A DNA stretch of 60,503 nt, taken from NCBI GenBank assembly GCA_937139335.1, contig CAKZPN010000077.1, positions 1 to 60,503 on the forward strand, given 5' to 3'. Shown here piece after piece: positions 33,889 through 42,324 of the stretch. Position numbers and translations under genes: made by a program. Each line of letters begins with the position of its first letter. Position 1 is the stretch's first letter. Under the pieces are notes generated by a model. That model was not told the origin of the DNA. It saw nothing but the letters and a program-made list of their open reading frames with translations, and made no database searches. This stretch comes from an uncultured Roseicyclus sp. (lineage in GTDB: Bacteria; Pseudomonadota; Alphaproteobacteria; Rhodobacterales; Rhodobacteraceae).

Positions 33889-35492
33889 GCGTCCTGTCCC
33901 TCGGTTCGCGGCGAGCCGGTCGCCATAGCCCGCAGCCGGTCCTTGCGGACCTTGCCGACCGCCGTCAATGGCAACGCCTCCACGATGTCGAGCCGCTCGG
34001 GGAATTTCTGCTTCGCCATGTCGAGCGCCGCGAGATGGACGGTCATCTGCGCGAAGGTGAACCTCGTGCCCGCCTCCGGCACCACGAAGGCCGTGACCAT
34101 TTCGCCGCGCTCCGCGTCGGGCAGTCCGATCACCGCGACTGCGCGGACGGCGGGGTGCCGAAGCAGCGCCGTCTCGATCTCCAGCGGGCTGATGTTCTCG
34201 CCCTTGCGGATGATGATGTCCTTCGACCGGCCGGTGATCTGCAGGTAGCGCCCGTCGATGACGCGCCCGAGGTCGCCCATGCGAAAAAACCCGTCAGCGG
34301 TGAAGGCCGCCGCGTCGTCGGCGGGGTCGAGGTAGCCGAGGAACATCCGCTCGCAGCGCACGGCGATCTCGCCCGGCGCGTCATCCGTCCGCTCCGCGCC
34401 GGTCTCGTCCAAAAGCCTCAGCTCCGCCGCGACCTCGCCGTCGGTGTCGGCACGCGGGCCGGCCTCCGCGCGGGTGCGGATGCCGGGGCAGACCAGTGGC
34501 ACCTCGGTCGAGCCGTAGGCGCGCGAGACGGTGGCGTTGGGAAAGGCGACGAGCCCCGCGCGGACCAGGTCGGGCTGCACGCTGGCCCCGCCGCAGACGA
34601 AGCGGCGCAGGTTCGGCAGGGTCGAGCCGGCCATTTTGGCCGCCGCGATCAGCGAGATCAGGAACGGCGTCGCGCCGGCCATGAAGGTGACACCGTGGCG
34701 GTCCATTTCGGCGACGGCAGCGGCGGCGTCCCAGCGTTCCGACAGGATCGTCTCGCAGCCGGTGATCCACGGAAACTCGAAGGCGTAGAGCGAGCCGCCG
34801 ATATGGGCGATGGGCGAGGGGACATAGAGCCGGTCGTCCGGGCCGATGCCCCAGAATTCCGCCGCGGTCTCGATCACGGCGTCGATGGTGGCATGGGAAT
34901 GGATCACGCCCTTGGCCCGTCCGGTGCTGCCGGAGGTAAAGAGGATCAGCTTCGCATCATCGGGATCGGGGCAGGCGGGCTGTCCCGCCGGTCCGTCGAG
35001 AAGCTCGGCGAAATCCGGTTCGTCGCCGTCGCCCCGCACGGTGAACAGGTGCCGGGGCGGGATGTCGAGGCCTGCCATACGGTCAGCGTAGCGGGTGCCG
35101 CGCCATTCGGACGGCGCGAACACCACCTCGGCCCCGCTGGCTGGCAGGATCTCCGACAGTTCCGCCGTGCGGTACATGGTCAGCAGCGGCAGAAGCCGGT
35201 AGCCGAAGAGCGCGGCGGCGAGGTTGATGACGCAGGCCTCCCACCAGTTGGGGAGCTGGAAGGCCACGACGGCGCCCGGCGCAACGCCCCGGTCGGCCAG
35301 CGCGCCGCCGAGCCGAAGGGCGAGGCCCAGCATCTCACCGCGCGTCAGCACGGTGTCGCCCTCGCGCAGCACCACTCTGTCCGGCGCCTCCGCCGCGCGC
35401 GCCAAGGCCAGGTCGCCGAGGCCCGTCCGGCCGGAGGTCCGGACCCGTCCGGCGGCGCGGAACGCCGCGAGCCTGTCGGCGATCCCGGTCAT
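33885..35492 (-). CDS. AMP-forming acyl-CoA ligase
   Basis: 535 residues from ATG 35492, overlapping the upstream hydratase stop. Canonical ANL motifs: P-loop FTSGSTGRAKGVIHSH, adenine motif RAYGSTEVP, hinge GRSKDIIIRKGENISPLEIE and catalytic Lys in LTAVGKVRKDRL. It activates a free carboxylic acid to acyl-CoA. The intact P-loop contrasts with the variant in the ligase at 17227. It probably primes the substrate used by the flanking dehydrogenases. Confidence 0.95.
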   Translation of the reverse strand: MTGIADRLAAFRAAGRVRTSGRTGLGDLALARAAEAPDRVVLREGDTVLTRGEMLGLALRLGGALADRGVAPGAVVAFQLPNWWEACVINLAAALFGYRLLPLLTMYRTAELSEILPASGAEVVFAPSEWRGTRYADRMAGLDIPPRHLFTVRGDGDEPDFAELLDGPAGQPACPDPDDAKLILFTSGSTGRAKGVIHSHATIDAVIETAAEFWGIGPDDRLYVPSPIAHIGGSLYAFEFPWITGCETILSERWDAAAAVAEMDRHGVTFMAGATPFLISLIAAAKMAGSTLPNLRRFVCGGASVQPDLVRAGLVAFPNATVSRAYGSTEVPLVCPGIRTRAEAGPRADTDGEVAAELRLLDETGAERTDDAPGEIAVRCERMFLGYLDPADDAAAFTADGFFRMGDLGRVIDGRYLQITGRSKDIIIRKGENISPLEIETALLRHPAVRAVAVIGLPDAERGEMVTAFVVPEAGTRFTFAQMTVHLAALDMAKQKFPERLDIVEALPLTAVGKVRKDRLRAMATGSPRTEGQDA

Positions 35493-36277
35493 GTCTTCTT
35501 GTCCCCCGCGCGCAGCGCCGCGATGGCCTTGCGATGCGCCTCGGTCGAGACCGACTGCCACTCGTAGGCGAGACCCGGCTCCAGAAGGTCATTCGCAATG
35601 CGCTTCAGCTCGATGTTGATCGTCGCCTTGGTCCAGCGGATCGCCTCGCGCGCGCCGCCGAGCAACTCGTCGCAGAAGGCATCGACCGCCTCGTCCAGCG
35701 CCGCGCCCGGAACCGCGTGGTTGATCAGCCCCATCGCCGCCGCCTCCCGCGCCGGGATCAGCCGGCCGGTCATCAGGTATTCCTTGGCGCGCGCGAAGCC
35801 CACGAGCTGCGGCCAGATCACCGCGCCGCCATCGCCCGCGACAAGGCCGACCTTCACGTGCGGATCGCCGATCTTGGCGTCTTCATCGGCGAAGATCACG
35901 TCGCACATCAGCGCCAGCGTCGCGCCAAGGCCGACGGCGGCGCCGTTGACCCGCGCAATCACCGGTTTCTCGATGTCGAGGAGCGCGAGGATCAGGCGCC
36001 TGGCGGTGGCGACCTCGCCCTCGAAGAGCTGCGGGTCGTCGATGAAGCTTTGCATCCGGTCCAGATCGCCACCTGCGGAAAACGCCCGCCCGGCACCGGT
36101 CAGCACGATGACGTCCGAGCCGGGATCGGCAGCGGCGAACTCGAACGCCTCCGCAAGTCCTTCGTGCATCGCCTGATTGAAGGCGTTCAGCACCTCGGGC
36201 CGGTTCAGCGTGATGCGCAAGAGCCGCCCGCGTCGGTCGAGCGACAGGGCTTCGAAACGCGGCAGGTCGTCGGTCAT
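35489..36277 (-). CDS. Enoyl-CoA hydratase/isomerase family protein
   Basis: 262 residues, crotonase fold. Oxyanion-hole segments GRAFSAGGDLDRM and GAAVGLGATLALMCDVIF, then GDPHVKVGLVAGDGGAVIWP where the catalytic acid lies. The C-terminal helices show AYEWQSVSTEAHRKAIAAL. It probably hydrates the 2-enoyl-CoA made by the neighbouring dehydrogenases. Coupled by 4-nt overlaps on both sides. Confidence 0.92.
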   Translation of the reverse strand: MTDDLPRFEALSLDRRGRLLRITLNRPEVLNAFNQAMHEGLAEAFEFAAADPGSDVIVLTGAGRAFSAGGDLDRMQSFIDDPQLFEGEVATARRLILALLDIEKPVIARVNGAAVGLGATLALMCDVIFADEDAKIGDPHVKVGLVAGDGGAVIWPQLVGFARAKEYLMTGRLIPAREAAAMGLINHAVPGAALDEAVDAFCDELLGGAREAIRWTKATINIELKRIANDLLEPGLAYEWQSVSTEAHRKAIAALRAGDKKT

Positions 36278-37185
36278 GGCGTGCTCCAGGTCCGGTCCGC
36301 GGCCAGCGCGAGATTGGCGGTTCCGCCGGACATCTCCGAGCGCAGCAGCCGCGCGCGGTAGGTCCAGCGGTGCAGCGGGTGTTCCAGCGTCAGACCCATG
36401 GCACCCATGAACTGGTGCAGGTCATAGGCGATGGTCGTGGCGGAGTTTTGCAGCCAGCCGAGCGCGCGCGCGGCCTCTGCCGGGTCGCCGGTCGCGGCGG
36501 CGCGGAGGGTCATCAGCCGCCCGCCCTCGATCCGCGCGGCGGCGCCGGCAAGACGGTGCTGCACGGCCTGGAAGCTCCCCAGCGCGCGGCCGAACTGGCG
36601 CCGGTCCCGGACATGCGCGAGCACCGAGGTGAGGCCGCCCTGCAACGCGCCCGCAAGCTCGGCCGCGACCGCGACCCGCCAGGCATCCAGCATCTCGGCG
36701 GGGTCGGCCGCGATCTTGCGCCACGTCAGGTCGGCGGGCACGCGGCCCATCGGATAGGCGAAGAGGCTGTCGACCGGCGCGGCGGGGTCGGGCAGCTCCG
36801 CAACCTCCACGGCGTCCGTCCCGACCCGGATGACCGAGCGCGCCACCGGCAGGAACCGGATCGCTTGGGCCGGGCCGACCACGACGGCCAGCGGTCGGGG
36901 CAGGTCGGGGGCGAAGCGGGGCCGCAGCAGCGCCGAGGCGGCGCTTTCGACCAGCACCGGAAGCTCGGCCAGCCGCATCACCATCTCGGCCGCCGCCACC
37001 GGGCCGAGGTCAGGCTCGGCGGCGCAGTCGAAGAACCCGTTCTCGTCGAGAATGGCGTCCAGCGCGCCCGACCACTGGAACCGCTGCCAGTCGGTTCCGA
37101 CGGCCCAGGCGGCCTCCGGCCCGGCGGCGATCTGGTCGAGCACGCCGAGGAAGGTGCGCTGGTCGTCGTTGGGGGTGAACTCCAT
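36274..37185 (-). CDS. Acyl-CoA dehydrogenase, small (C-terminal-type) subunit A
   Basis: 303 residues, shorter than the standard 380. The N-terminal and middle domains are weak, while the C-terminal helical domain is clear: RDRRQFGRALGSFQAVQHRL and TTIAYDLHQFMGAMGLTLEH. The catalytic base seen in full-length enzymes is not evident. Such proteins pair with a full-length subunit as heteromers (as with the steroid-degrading FadE pairs). It directly follows a full-length dehydrogenase gene (TGATG overlap), supporting a complex. Confidence 0.88.
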   Translation of the reverse strand: MEFTPNDDQRTFLGVLDQIAAGPEAAWAVGTDWQRFQWSGALDAILDENGFFDCAAEPDLGPVAAAEMVMRLAELPVLVESAASALLRPRFAPDLPRPLAVVVGPAQAIRFLPVARSVIRVGTDAVEVAELPDPAAPVDSLFAYPMGRVPADLTWRKIAADPAEMLDAWRVAVAAELAGALQGGLTSVLAHVRDRRQFGRALGSFQAVQHRLAGAAARIEGGRLMTLRAAATGDPAEAARALGWLQNSATTIAYDLHQFMGAMGLTLEHPLHRWTYRARLLRSEMSGGTANLALAADRTWSTP

Positions 37186-38339
37186 CAGGCGGTCCCCCGC
37201 GGCAGGTCGAGGTGGCGGCGCGCGATGAGGTCGAGCTGGATTTCCGCCGCGCCGGCGGCGATGCCGGCGACGATGGCGCGCTCGTGATGCGCAAGGAAGG
37301 CCGCGTCGCCGTCACCGGAATAGGCCTCGGGCAGGAACTCCATGCCGAAATCCGATACCGCCCGGTCCGCCTCCACCACGGCCACGCGAGCGATGTTGGC
37401 GAAGGTGCCGACATCGTGGCCCTTCGCGCGCCGGTCCACCGCGCGGTAGGCGAGCATCCGCGCCGCCTCGCAGGCGGCCGAGGCTTCGCCCGCCCGCGCC
37501 CGAACCGCGCCGTCGTCGAAACGGCCTTCGGCCTTCAGCGCAGCGACCATCTGGCCCAGCACCCGCGCCGACAGTTCGTAGCGCGCGATCCCGATGCGTT
37601 CGTTGGCCAGCGCGTAGCTGATGATCGACCAACCCTCGCCCTCGCCGCCGAAGCGGGCGGTCTCGGGGACGCGGACGCCGGTGAAGAAGACCTCGTGGAT
37701 GTCGCCATGCCCGATGAGGCTGGGGATCGAGCGCACCTCGATGCCGGGCGTGTCCATCGGCACGAGAAAAATCGCGATGCCGGCCTTGCCCTCGCCCGAT
37801 CCCGGCACGCGCGCGAGCAGGAAACAGGTTTCAGCGAGGCCGGCGTAGGAGGTCCAGATTTTCTGCCCTTCGATGACGTAGTCGGTGCCGTCGCGCGTGG
37901 CGCGAGTCTTGAGGCTGGCAAGGTCGGAACCCGCGCCCGGCTCCGAAAACCCCTGGCACCAGATCGCCCGCCCCTCGGCCATCGGCGGGATGTAGCGGGC
38001 CTTCTGCGCGTCGGTCCCGTACTGCATCAGGGTCGGACCGATCCAGTTCACGTTCATGTATTGCGCGCCGCGCGGCTCGCCCGCGGCCCACATCTCCTCG
38101 CCGAGGATGTAGTGTTCCCAGGTCGGGCGGTCCTGACCGCCCCAGGCCGCGGGCCAATGCGGCACCAGCAGGCCCGCTTCGGCAAGCCGCGGGCAGAATT
38201 GGAGGCTGAATTCGGTTTGTTCTGGCGAGCCGGGGCCGTGGCGGGCAATCTCGGCCCAGTCGCCCGGCAGCTCGCGGTCGAGGAACGCGCGCACCCGGTC
38301 GCGAAAGCGCCGCTCCTCGTCGGTCCAGTCGAAATCCAC
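37185..38339 (-). CDS. Acyl-CoA dehydrogenase, large subunit A
   Basis: 384 residues from GTG 38339, which has a strong GGGGGAGG site 4 nt upstream; longer in-frame starts run through unlikely arginine-rich sequence. FAD-enzyme motifs: WCQGFSEPGAGSDLASLKTR, VIEGQKIWTSYA, and the C-terminal IAAGAAEIQLDLIARRHLDL. It oxidises an acyl-CoA to 2-enoyl-CoA with FAD and passes electrons to ETF. First gene of the operon down to the racemase, divergent from a second dehydrogenase pair. Confidence 0.94.
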   Translation of the reverse strand: MDFDWTDEERRFRDRVRAFLDRELPGDWAEIARHGPGSPEQTEFSLQFCPRLAEAGLLVPHWPAAWGGQDRPTWEHYILGEEMWAAGEPRGAQYMNVNWIGPTLMQYGTDAQKARYIPPMAEGRAIWCQGFSEPGAGSDLASLKTRATRDGTDYVIEGQKIWTSYAGLAETCFLLARVPGSGEGKAGIAIFLVPMDTPGIEVRSIPSLIGHGDIHEVFFTGVRVPETARFGGEGEGWSIISYALANERIGIARYELSARVLGQMVAALKAEGRFDDGAVRARAGEASAACEAARMLAYRAVDRRAKGHDVGTFANIARVAVVEADRAVSDFGMEFLPEAYSGDGDAAFLAHHERAIVAGIAAGAAEIQLDLIARRHLDLPRGTA

Positions 38340-38372
38340 GAAACCTCCCCCTCGCCGGGCGCGGGCATGCCA

Positions 38373-38387
38373 TCTCGCATATCGAGA
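38373..38387. promoter_or_regulatory. TCTCG-N5-CGAGA dyad in the acyl-CoA dehydrogenase divergon
   Basis: TCTCG (38373-38377) and CGAGA (38383-38387) flank an AT-rich 5-nt centre, 34 nt upstream of the GTG of the minus-strand dehydrogenase. By position it could be a repressor site. It differs from the TetR and TCCCACAT sites. Confidence 0.35.
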
Positions 38388-38538
38388 CGGTTTGTGGCGC
38401 CGAGCCTTGGCATTGAGCCTGCACAGGGATGCGAGAACTGTCAAGAAACCGCGCGCCAGTCCGCCATTGATCTTGCTGTGCTCCGATTCTAGGGTCTCGG
38501 AGAGGGACGCGCGCCGAACGCAGCGGCTGCGGAGATAA

Positions 38539-38553
38539 TCCCACATAGTGGGA
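38539..38553. promoter_or_regulatory. TCCCAC-ATA-GTGGGA palindrome upstream of plus-strand dehydrogenase
   Basis: TCCCACATAGTGGGA is a 6+6 dyad with a 3-nt centre, 52 nt upstream of ATG 38606. Its TCCCACAT core recurs twice upstream of TRAP unit 2 (26543 and 26706). It is probably an operator shared by both transcription units. Confidence 0.5.
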
Positions 38554-38605
38554 GAGACAGGGGGGGAGTGATGCGCGACACGACGACGGACGGCAGGTCG
38601 GCGCC

Positions 38606-39724
38606 ATGCGCCTGACGCTCGACGATCACGCGGCCTTCCGGCAGGAGGCGCGCGCCTGGCTGGCGGAGAACGTGCCGGCGGACCGTGCCCCGGTCGATGG
38701 TCCGGCCTCGCGCGACTTCGCGCTCGCCTGGGTGTCGCGCTGCCATCAGGGCGGCTGGGCCGGGCTTGGCTGGCCCGAGGCCTATGGCGGGCGCGGCTTG
38801 CCGCCAGAGAACATCGTGATCTGGTACGAGGAATATGTCCGCGCCCGCGCACCCTCGGTTCTGGACCCGACCTTCGTCGCGCTGAACCACGCCGGCCCCA
38901 CCCTGATCGCGCTGGGCACCGAGGCGCAGAAGGCGCATCACCTGCCGTTGATCCTCGAGGGCAAGGTGCTCTGGTGCCAGGGCTTTTCCGAGCCGGGGGC
39001 GGGGTCCGACCTTGCCAGCCTCACGACCAGGGGCGAGGTGCGCGGCGACGAGATCATCGTGACCGGCCAGAAGATCTGGACCAGTTTCGCGGATATCGCC
39101 GAGTACCAGGAGTTGCTGATCCGCACCGAGCCGGGGACGAGCCGCCACAAGGGCCTCAGCTGGGTGATCTGCGACATGCGCGCGCCCGGCATCACCATTC
39201 GCCCGATCCGGAACATGGCCGGCGCCGCGCATTTCGCAGAAGTGTTCTACGACGAGGTGCGCATCCCGCTGTCGAATGTCGTGGGCGAGGTCAACGACGG
39301 CTGGCGCGTCGCCATGTCGACGCTGGGGTTCGAGCGCAAGACGGCGGCGATAGGCACGCAGCTGGACCTGTCGGTGAAGGTCGAGGACCTGATCGCGATG
39401 GCCGAAGCCGCACCCGGATCGGCCATGGCCGAACGGCTGGCTGACCTGAGGGCCGAGGCGGCGGGCCTGCGCGCGATGACCTACCGCACGCTTTTCCGCG
39501 ATGCCGCGACGCCCTTCGACGGCTCGCTCATGCGGCTGACCTTCGCGGAGCTGGCGCAGCGGGTGGCGGCCTGCGCGATGGACATGCTCGGCCCCGAGGC
39601 GTTGATCGACGGCCCCTGGACCCACGACTACCTCGAAGCCTATTCCGAGACGATCGCCGGCGGCACCGCCGAGATCCAGCGCAACATCATCGCCGAGCGC
39701 ATCCTCGGCCTGCCGCGGGAGTGA
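38606..39724 (+). CDS. Acyl-CoA dehydrogenase, large subunit B
   Basis: 372 residues, full length. Motifs: WCQGFSEPGAGSDLASLTTR, VTGQKIWTSFADIAEYQ, the middle beta domain up to VNDGWRVAMSTLGFERKT, and the C-terminal YSETIAGGTAEIQRNIIAER with the FAD-contact TIAGGTAEIQ. It desaturates an acyl-CoA. It opens a three-gene plus-strand unit and is followed after 4 nt by a small-type dehydrogenase gene, repeating the large/small arrangement on the other strand. Confidence 0.95.
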   Translation: MRLTLDDHAAFRQEARAWLAENVPADRAPVDGPASRDFALAWVSRCHQGGWAGLGWPEAYGGRGLPPENIVIWYEEYVRARAPSVLDPTFVALNHAGPTLIALGTEAQKAHHLPLILEGKVLWCQGFSEPGAGSDLASLTTRGEVRGDEIIVTGQKIWTSFADIAEYQELLIRTEPGTSRHKGLSWVICDMRAPGITIRPIRNMAGAAHFAEVFYDEVRIPLSNVVGEVNDGWRVAMSTLGFERKTAAIGTQLDLSVKVEDLIAMAEAAPGSAMAERLADLRAEAAGLRAMTYRTLFRDAATPFDGSLMRLTFAELAQRVAACAMDMLGPEALIDGPWTHDYLEAYSETIAGGTAEIQRNIIAERILGLPRE

Positions 39725-39728
39725 CCTG

Positions 39729-40715
39729 ATGGGCTGCGACCTGAACCGGACGGAGGACCAGCGCCAGATCCTCGACGCGGCCGGAACGATGCTCGCCGCG
39801 CAATACCCGGTGTCGCGGCTGCGCGCGCGGAGGGCCGACGACCTGACGGATATCGCCGGGTTCGGCGGCTTCGCGCTGGCGCTGGCGGAAGAACGGGGCG
39901 GCGCGGGCTTCACGGTGGTGGAGGAGGCGTTGCTGCATGTCCACTTCGGTCGGCACCTCGTCGGCGCGGGCGCCTTGGCAACCCCCCTCGCGGTGCGGCT
40001 GGCGGCGGAGACCGGTGATACAGATCTGGCGGAAGGGATGGCGCAGGGAGAGACACTGGTCGCCGCCGGGCTGGTGTCGGGCGACGACCTGCTGCTGCCG
40101 GACGCGGGCGCGGCGAACCATGCGCTGGTCTTCGTGGAGGGCGTGCCGGCGCTCGTCGACGTCGCGGGGCTTGCGACGGAAACAGCGGCCGCACTCGGCC
40201 ACGATGGCATGATCCGGCGCGCCGGGGCAGGGTGGCGCGACCGGATCACCGCCAAAGGCGGACAGGACCTCGCCCGGATCGCCGCCCTGCTCGGCGCGGC
40301 GCAACTGCTCGGCATGGCCGAGGCGACCCGCGATCTGTCGGTGGACTACGCCCAGGACCGTCGGCAATTCGGCAAGCCGATCGGCAGCTTTCAGGCGATC
40401 AAGCACCGGGCGGCGGACATGGCGCTGCGGGCGGAGATGCTGTCGGCGCAGCTCGACATGGCCGCGATCGCGCTCCGCGACGGCTCCGCCGAGGCCGGCT
40501 TCCAGATCGCGGCCCTTGCCCGCCTCGCGCCCCGCACCGCGCTCGCCAACGCGCGGGCGGCGGTCCAGATCCATGGTGGCATGGGCTTTTCGGAAGAGAC
40601 CGACGCGCAGTGGTATGTGAAGCGCGCGCACCTGGTGGGCCGGCTTCTGCCGACGCTCGACATCCTGTCCGCGCCGGCCCCGCTGGCGCCGTTCCCGAAG
40701 GGAGATCTCGCATGA
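39729..40715 (+). CDS. Acyl-CoA dehydrogenase, small subunit B
   Basis: 328 residues. Short N-terminal part, then the conserved C-terminal helical domain: VDYAQDRRQFGKPIGSFQAI, KHRAADM and AVQIHGGMGFSEETDAQWYV. The middle domain is reduced relative to full-length enzymes. It probably forms a heteromer with the preceding large subunit. The stop overlaps the start of the following SDR (ATGA). Confidence 0.9.
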   Translation: MGCDLNRTEDQRQILDAAGTMLAAQYPVSRLRARRADDLTDIAGFGGFALALAEERGGAGFTVVEEALLHVHFGRHLVGAGALATPLAVRLAAETGDTDLAEGMAQGETLVAAGLVSGDDLLLPDAGAANHALVFVEGVPALVDVAGLATETAAALGHDGMIRRAGAGWRDRITAKGGQDLARIAALLGAAQLLGMAEATRDLSVDYAQDRRQFGKPIGSFQAIKHRAADMALRAEMLSAQLDMAAIALRDGSAEAGFQIAALARLAPRTALANARAAVQIHGGMGFSEETDAQWYVKRAHLVGRLLPTLDILSAPAPLAPFPKGDLA

Positions 40716-41515
40716 CCGTGGCCCTCATCACCGGCGCCGGCAGCGGCATCGGGTTTGCCACCGCGCTGACCTTCGTCCGCGAGGGGGTGAAGGTCGTCGG
40801 CATCGGCCGCGCCGAGGCCAAGCTCGCCGCCCTCCGCGACGCCTGCCCGGTGGGGAGTGTCGCGACGCTTGCCGTCGACATCACCACCGAGGACGGCCCC
40901 GCCCGCGCGGTTGCGCAGGCAATGGACAGCTTCGGCCGGCTCGATCACCTCGTGAACAATGCCGGCATCGGCAAGCCCAAGCCGGTGCATGAAACCGACG
41001 ACGCGACGCTCGACCATTTCCTCGACCTGATGCTGCGCGCCCCGTTCCGGCTTTGCCGCGAGGCGCTGGCGATGATGGGGTCGGGGTCGACCATCGTCAA
41101 CGTCAGTTCCACTTACGCGCTGGTCGGCGGCCTCAGGGGCGGGGCCTATTCCGCCGCGAAGGGCGGCATCGACGCGCTGACCCGGCACCTGGCCTGCCAG
41201 TACGGGTCGGCCGGCATCCGGTCGAACGCGGTTGCGCCGGGCGTGGTGCCGACGCCGATGACCTATGAGCGGCTCGAGGACGAGGGCTTTCGCCGCATGA
41301 ACCTCGACATGACGCCGTCGCCGCGAATGGGCCGGGTGGAGGACGTGGCCGAGGCGATCTATTTCCTGTCCTCCGAGAAGTCCGGCTGGATCAACGGCCA
41401 GATCCTCGCCGTCGACGGCGGCTGGACCAGCACGAAGTTCCTGTCCGAAGAGGCCCTGACGGCGGAGCGTACGCTGGCCCAACCCGGCTGGACCCATTCG
41501 GGCAAGGGCCGCTAA
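40712..41515 (+). CDS. Classical SDR dehydrogenase (3-hydroxyacyl-CoA dehydrogenase candidate)
   Basis: 267 residues. Cofactor motif TGAGSGIG at residues 7-14, NNAG in VNNAGIGKP, and catalytic S with Y-S-A-A-K (VSSTYALVGGLRGGAYSAAK). The C-terminus contains GQILAVDGGWTS typical of 3-oxoacyl reductase-like SDRs. Within this unit the likely step is NAD-dependent oxidation of a 3-hydroxyacyl-CoA before thiolase, because no classical 3-hydroxyacyl-CoA dehydrogenase is present in the island. Confidence 0.92.
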   Translation: MTVALITGAGSGIGFATALTFVREGVKVVGIGRAEAKLAALRDACPVGSVATLAVDITTEDGPARAVAQAMDSFGRLDHLVNNAGIGKPKPVHETDDATLDHFLDLMLRAPFRLCREALAMMGSGSTIVNVSSTYALVGGLRGGAYSAAKGGIDALTRHLACQYGSAGIRSNAVAPGVVPTPMTYERLEDEGFRRMNLDMTPSPRMGRVEDVAEAIYFLSSEKSGWINGQILAVDGGWTSTKFLSEEALTAERTLAQPGWTHSGKGR

Positions 41516-42179
41516 GGGCCCAGGTCAGGTCGAAGTCCGTTCTGCAATCCTGTCTGCACAGACTCTTTGTAGCGGACATGAATTCTCGAGACGGGAAGCC
41601 GACCACCGTAGAGGCCTGAAGGAAGCCTCGGCCGCAAATCGAGGTGGCCGCGCGGGCGGGACGTTGTTCCATCCCGGGACTGTAGATCCAGCAGGGTTGC
41701 AAGGGCCCAAATCGGCGCGGTTCAGACCCAACAAGCCTAGCATTTACCAGTATTTCCACAATCCGAACTAGCCTGCTTTGCTTTCTGAATCCATCGAAGC
41801 AGCGTTGCGGTGCATGGACTTGCGCTTGGTGGGTGCGGGGGTCGAGCACCATGCATGCTGGCGTTCGGTCTCGAGGACCAGTCGGACGGTACTCGCGTTC
41901 ATTTCGGGGGAACTTGGTCCGCCGACATACTCACGATGATCCACTCTACCGAGGAAAAAAACGGCCCGCAAACCCAGTGCGCTTCAACCTGCCGCAATGC
42001 CCTTGTCGAGGGCGTCAAGGAACCGCCCATATTCCTCGCTCACCTCCCGTGCCACGACATAGGGTCGCCTCGTGCAGAGTCGGCTATGCCGAATGATACA
42101 CTTGGGTGGAACGCCCAAGTGGTACACCTCCGGAGCCATGCTGCACGGCTCCTGCAATCTCAATCGTTTGCGGGAAAAC
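41516..42179. other. 664-nt non-coding stretch between the SDR and tRNA-Asn
   Basis: No reading frame here looks protein-like: frames on both strands have mixed composition and no recognisable domain. A 51-codon minus-strand frame (42139-41984, MAPEVYHLGVPPK... ending RFLDALDKGIAAG) is possible but its start overlaps hairpins. The stretch has lower GC than its neighbours and two dyads near the tRNA. It may be residue of an element once inserted at the tRNA gene; nothing proves that. Confidence 0.5.
42099..42121. repeat. 8-bp hairpin upstream of tRNA-Asn 3' end
   Basis: CACTTGGG (42099-42106) pairs exactly with CCCAAGTG (42114-42121) across a 7-nt loop. It lies 59 nt past the tRNA-Asn 3' end in the direction of tRNA transcription and has no U-tract. 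It may be a processing or termination hairpin or part of a mobile-element remnant. Confidence 0.45.
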
Positions 42180-42188
42180 TGGCTCCGG
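42130..42188. repeat. Inverted copy of the tRNA-Asn 3' terminal 9-mer
   Basis: CCGGAGCCA at 42130-42138 is the exact inverted copy of TGGCTCCGG at 42180-42188, which is the acceptor end plus CCA of tRNA-Asn read on the plus strand. The copies are 41 nt apart. Folding would sequester the tRNA 3' end in the precursor; alternatively it is a chance or recombination-derived repeat. Confidence 0.4.
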
Positions 42189-42254
42189 CGGTAGGGATCG
42201 AACCTACGACCAATTGATTAACAGTCAACTGCTCTACCGCTGAGCTACGCCGGA
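42180..42254 (-). tRNA. tRNA-Asn (anticodon GUU)
   Basis: 75 nt including encoded CCA. The acceptor stem TCCGGCG pairs with CGCCGGA, the D arm starts TAGCTCAGCGGTAGAGC, the anticodon stem-loop is TTGACTGTTAATCAA with GTT at plus-strand 42220-42222, and the T arm is TAGGTTCGATCCCTA. All arms pair properly. Only one tRNA is present at this site. Confidence 0.97.
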
Positions 42255-42324
42255 ACTGGCGCTGCGTATAGCAAGCGCGATTCACAGCGTCCAGTGGGCG
42301 GGGCGAAAAAAACCGGGGGGCGGG

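Noticed and set aside
41810..42217. 135-codon plus-strand frame into the tRNA
   Set aside because: No family-like sequence, and it crosses the tRNA-Asn gene antisense.
42301..42312. T-tract after the metallo-hydrolase stop considered as a terminator
   Set aside because: Seven T residues are present on the minus strand but no stable hairpin precedes them.
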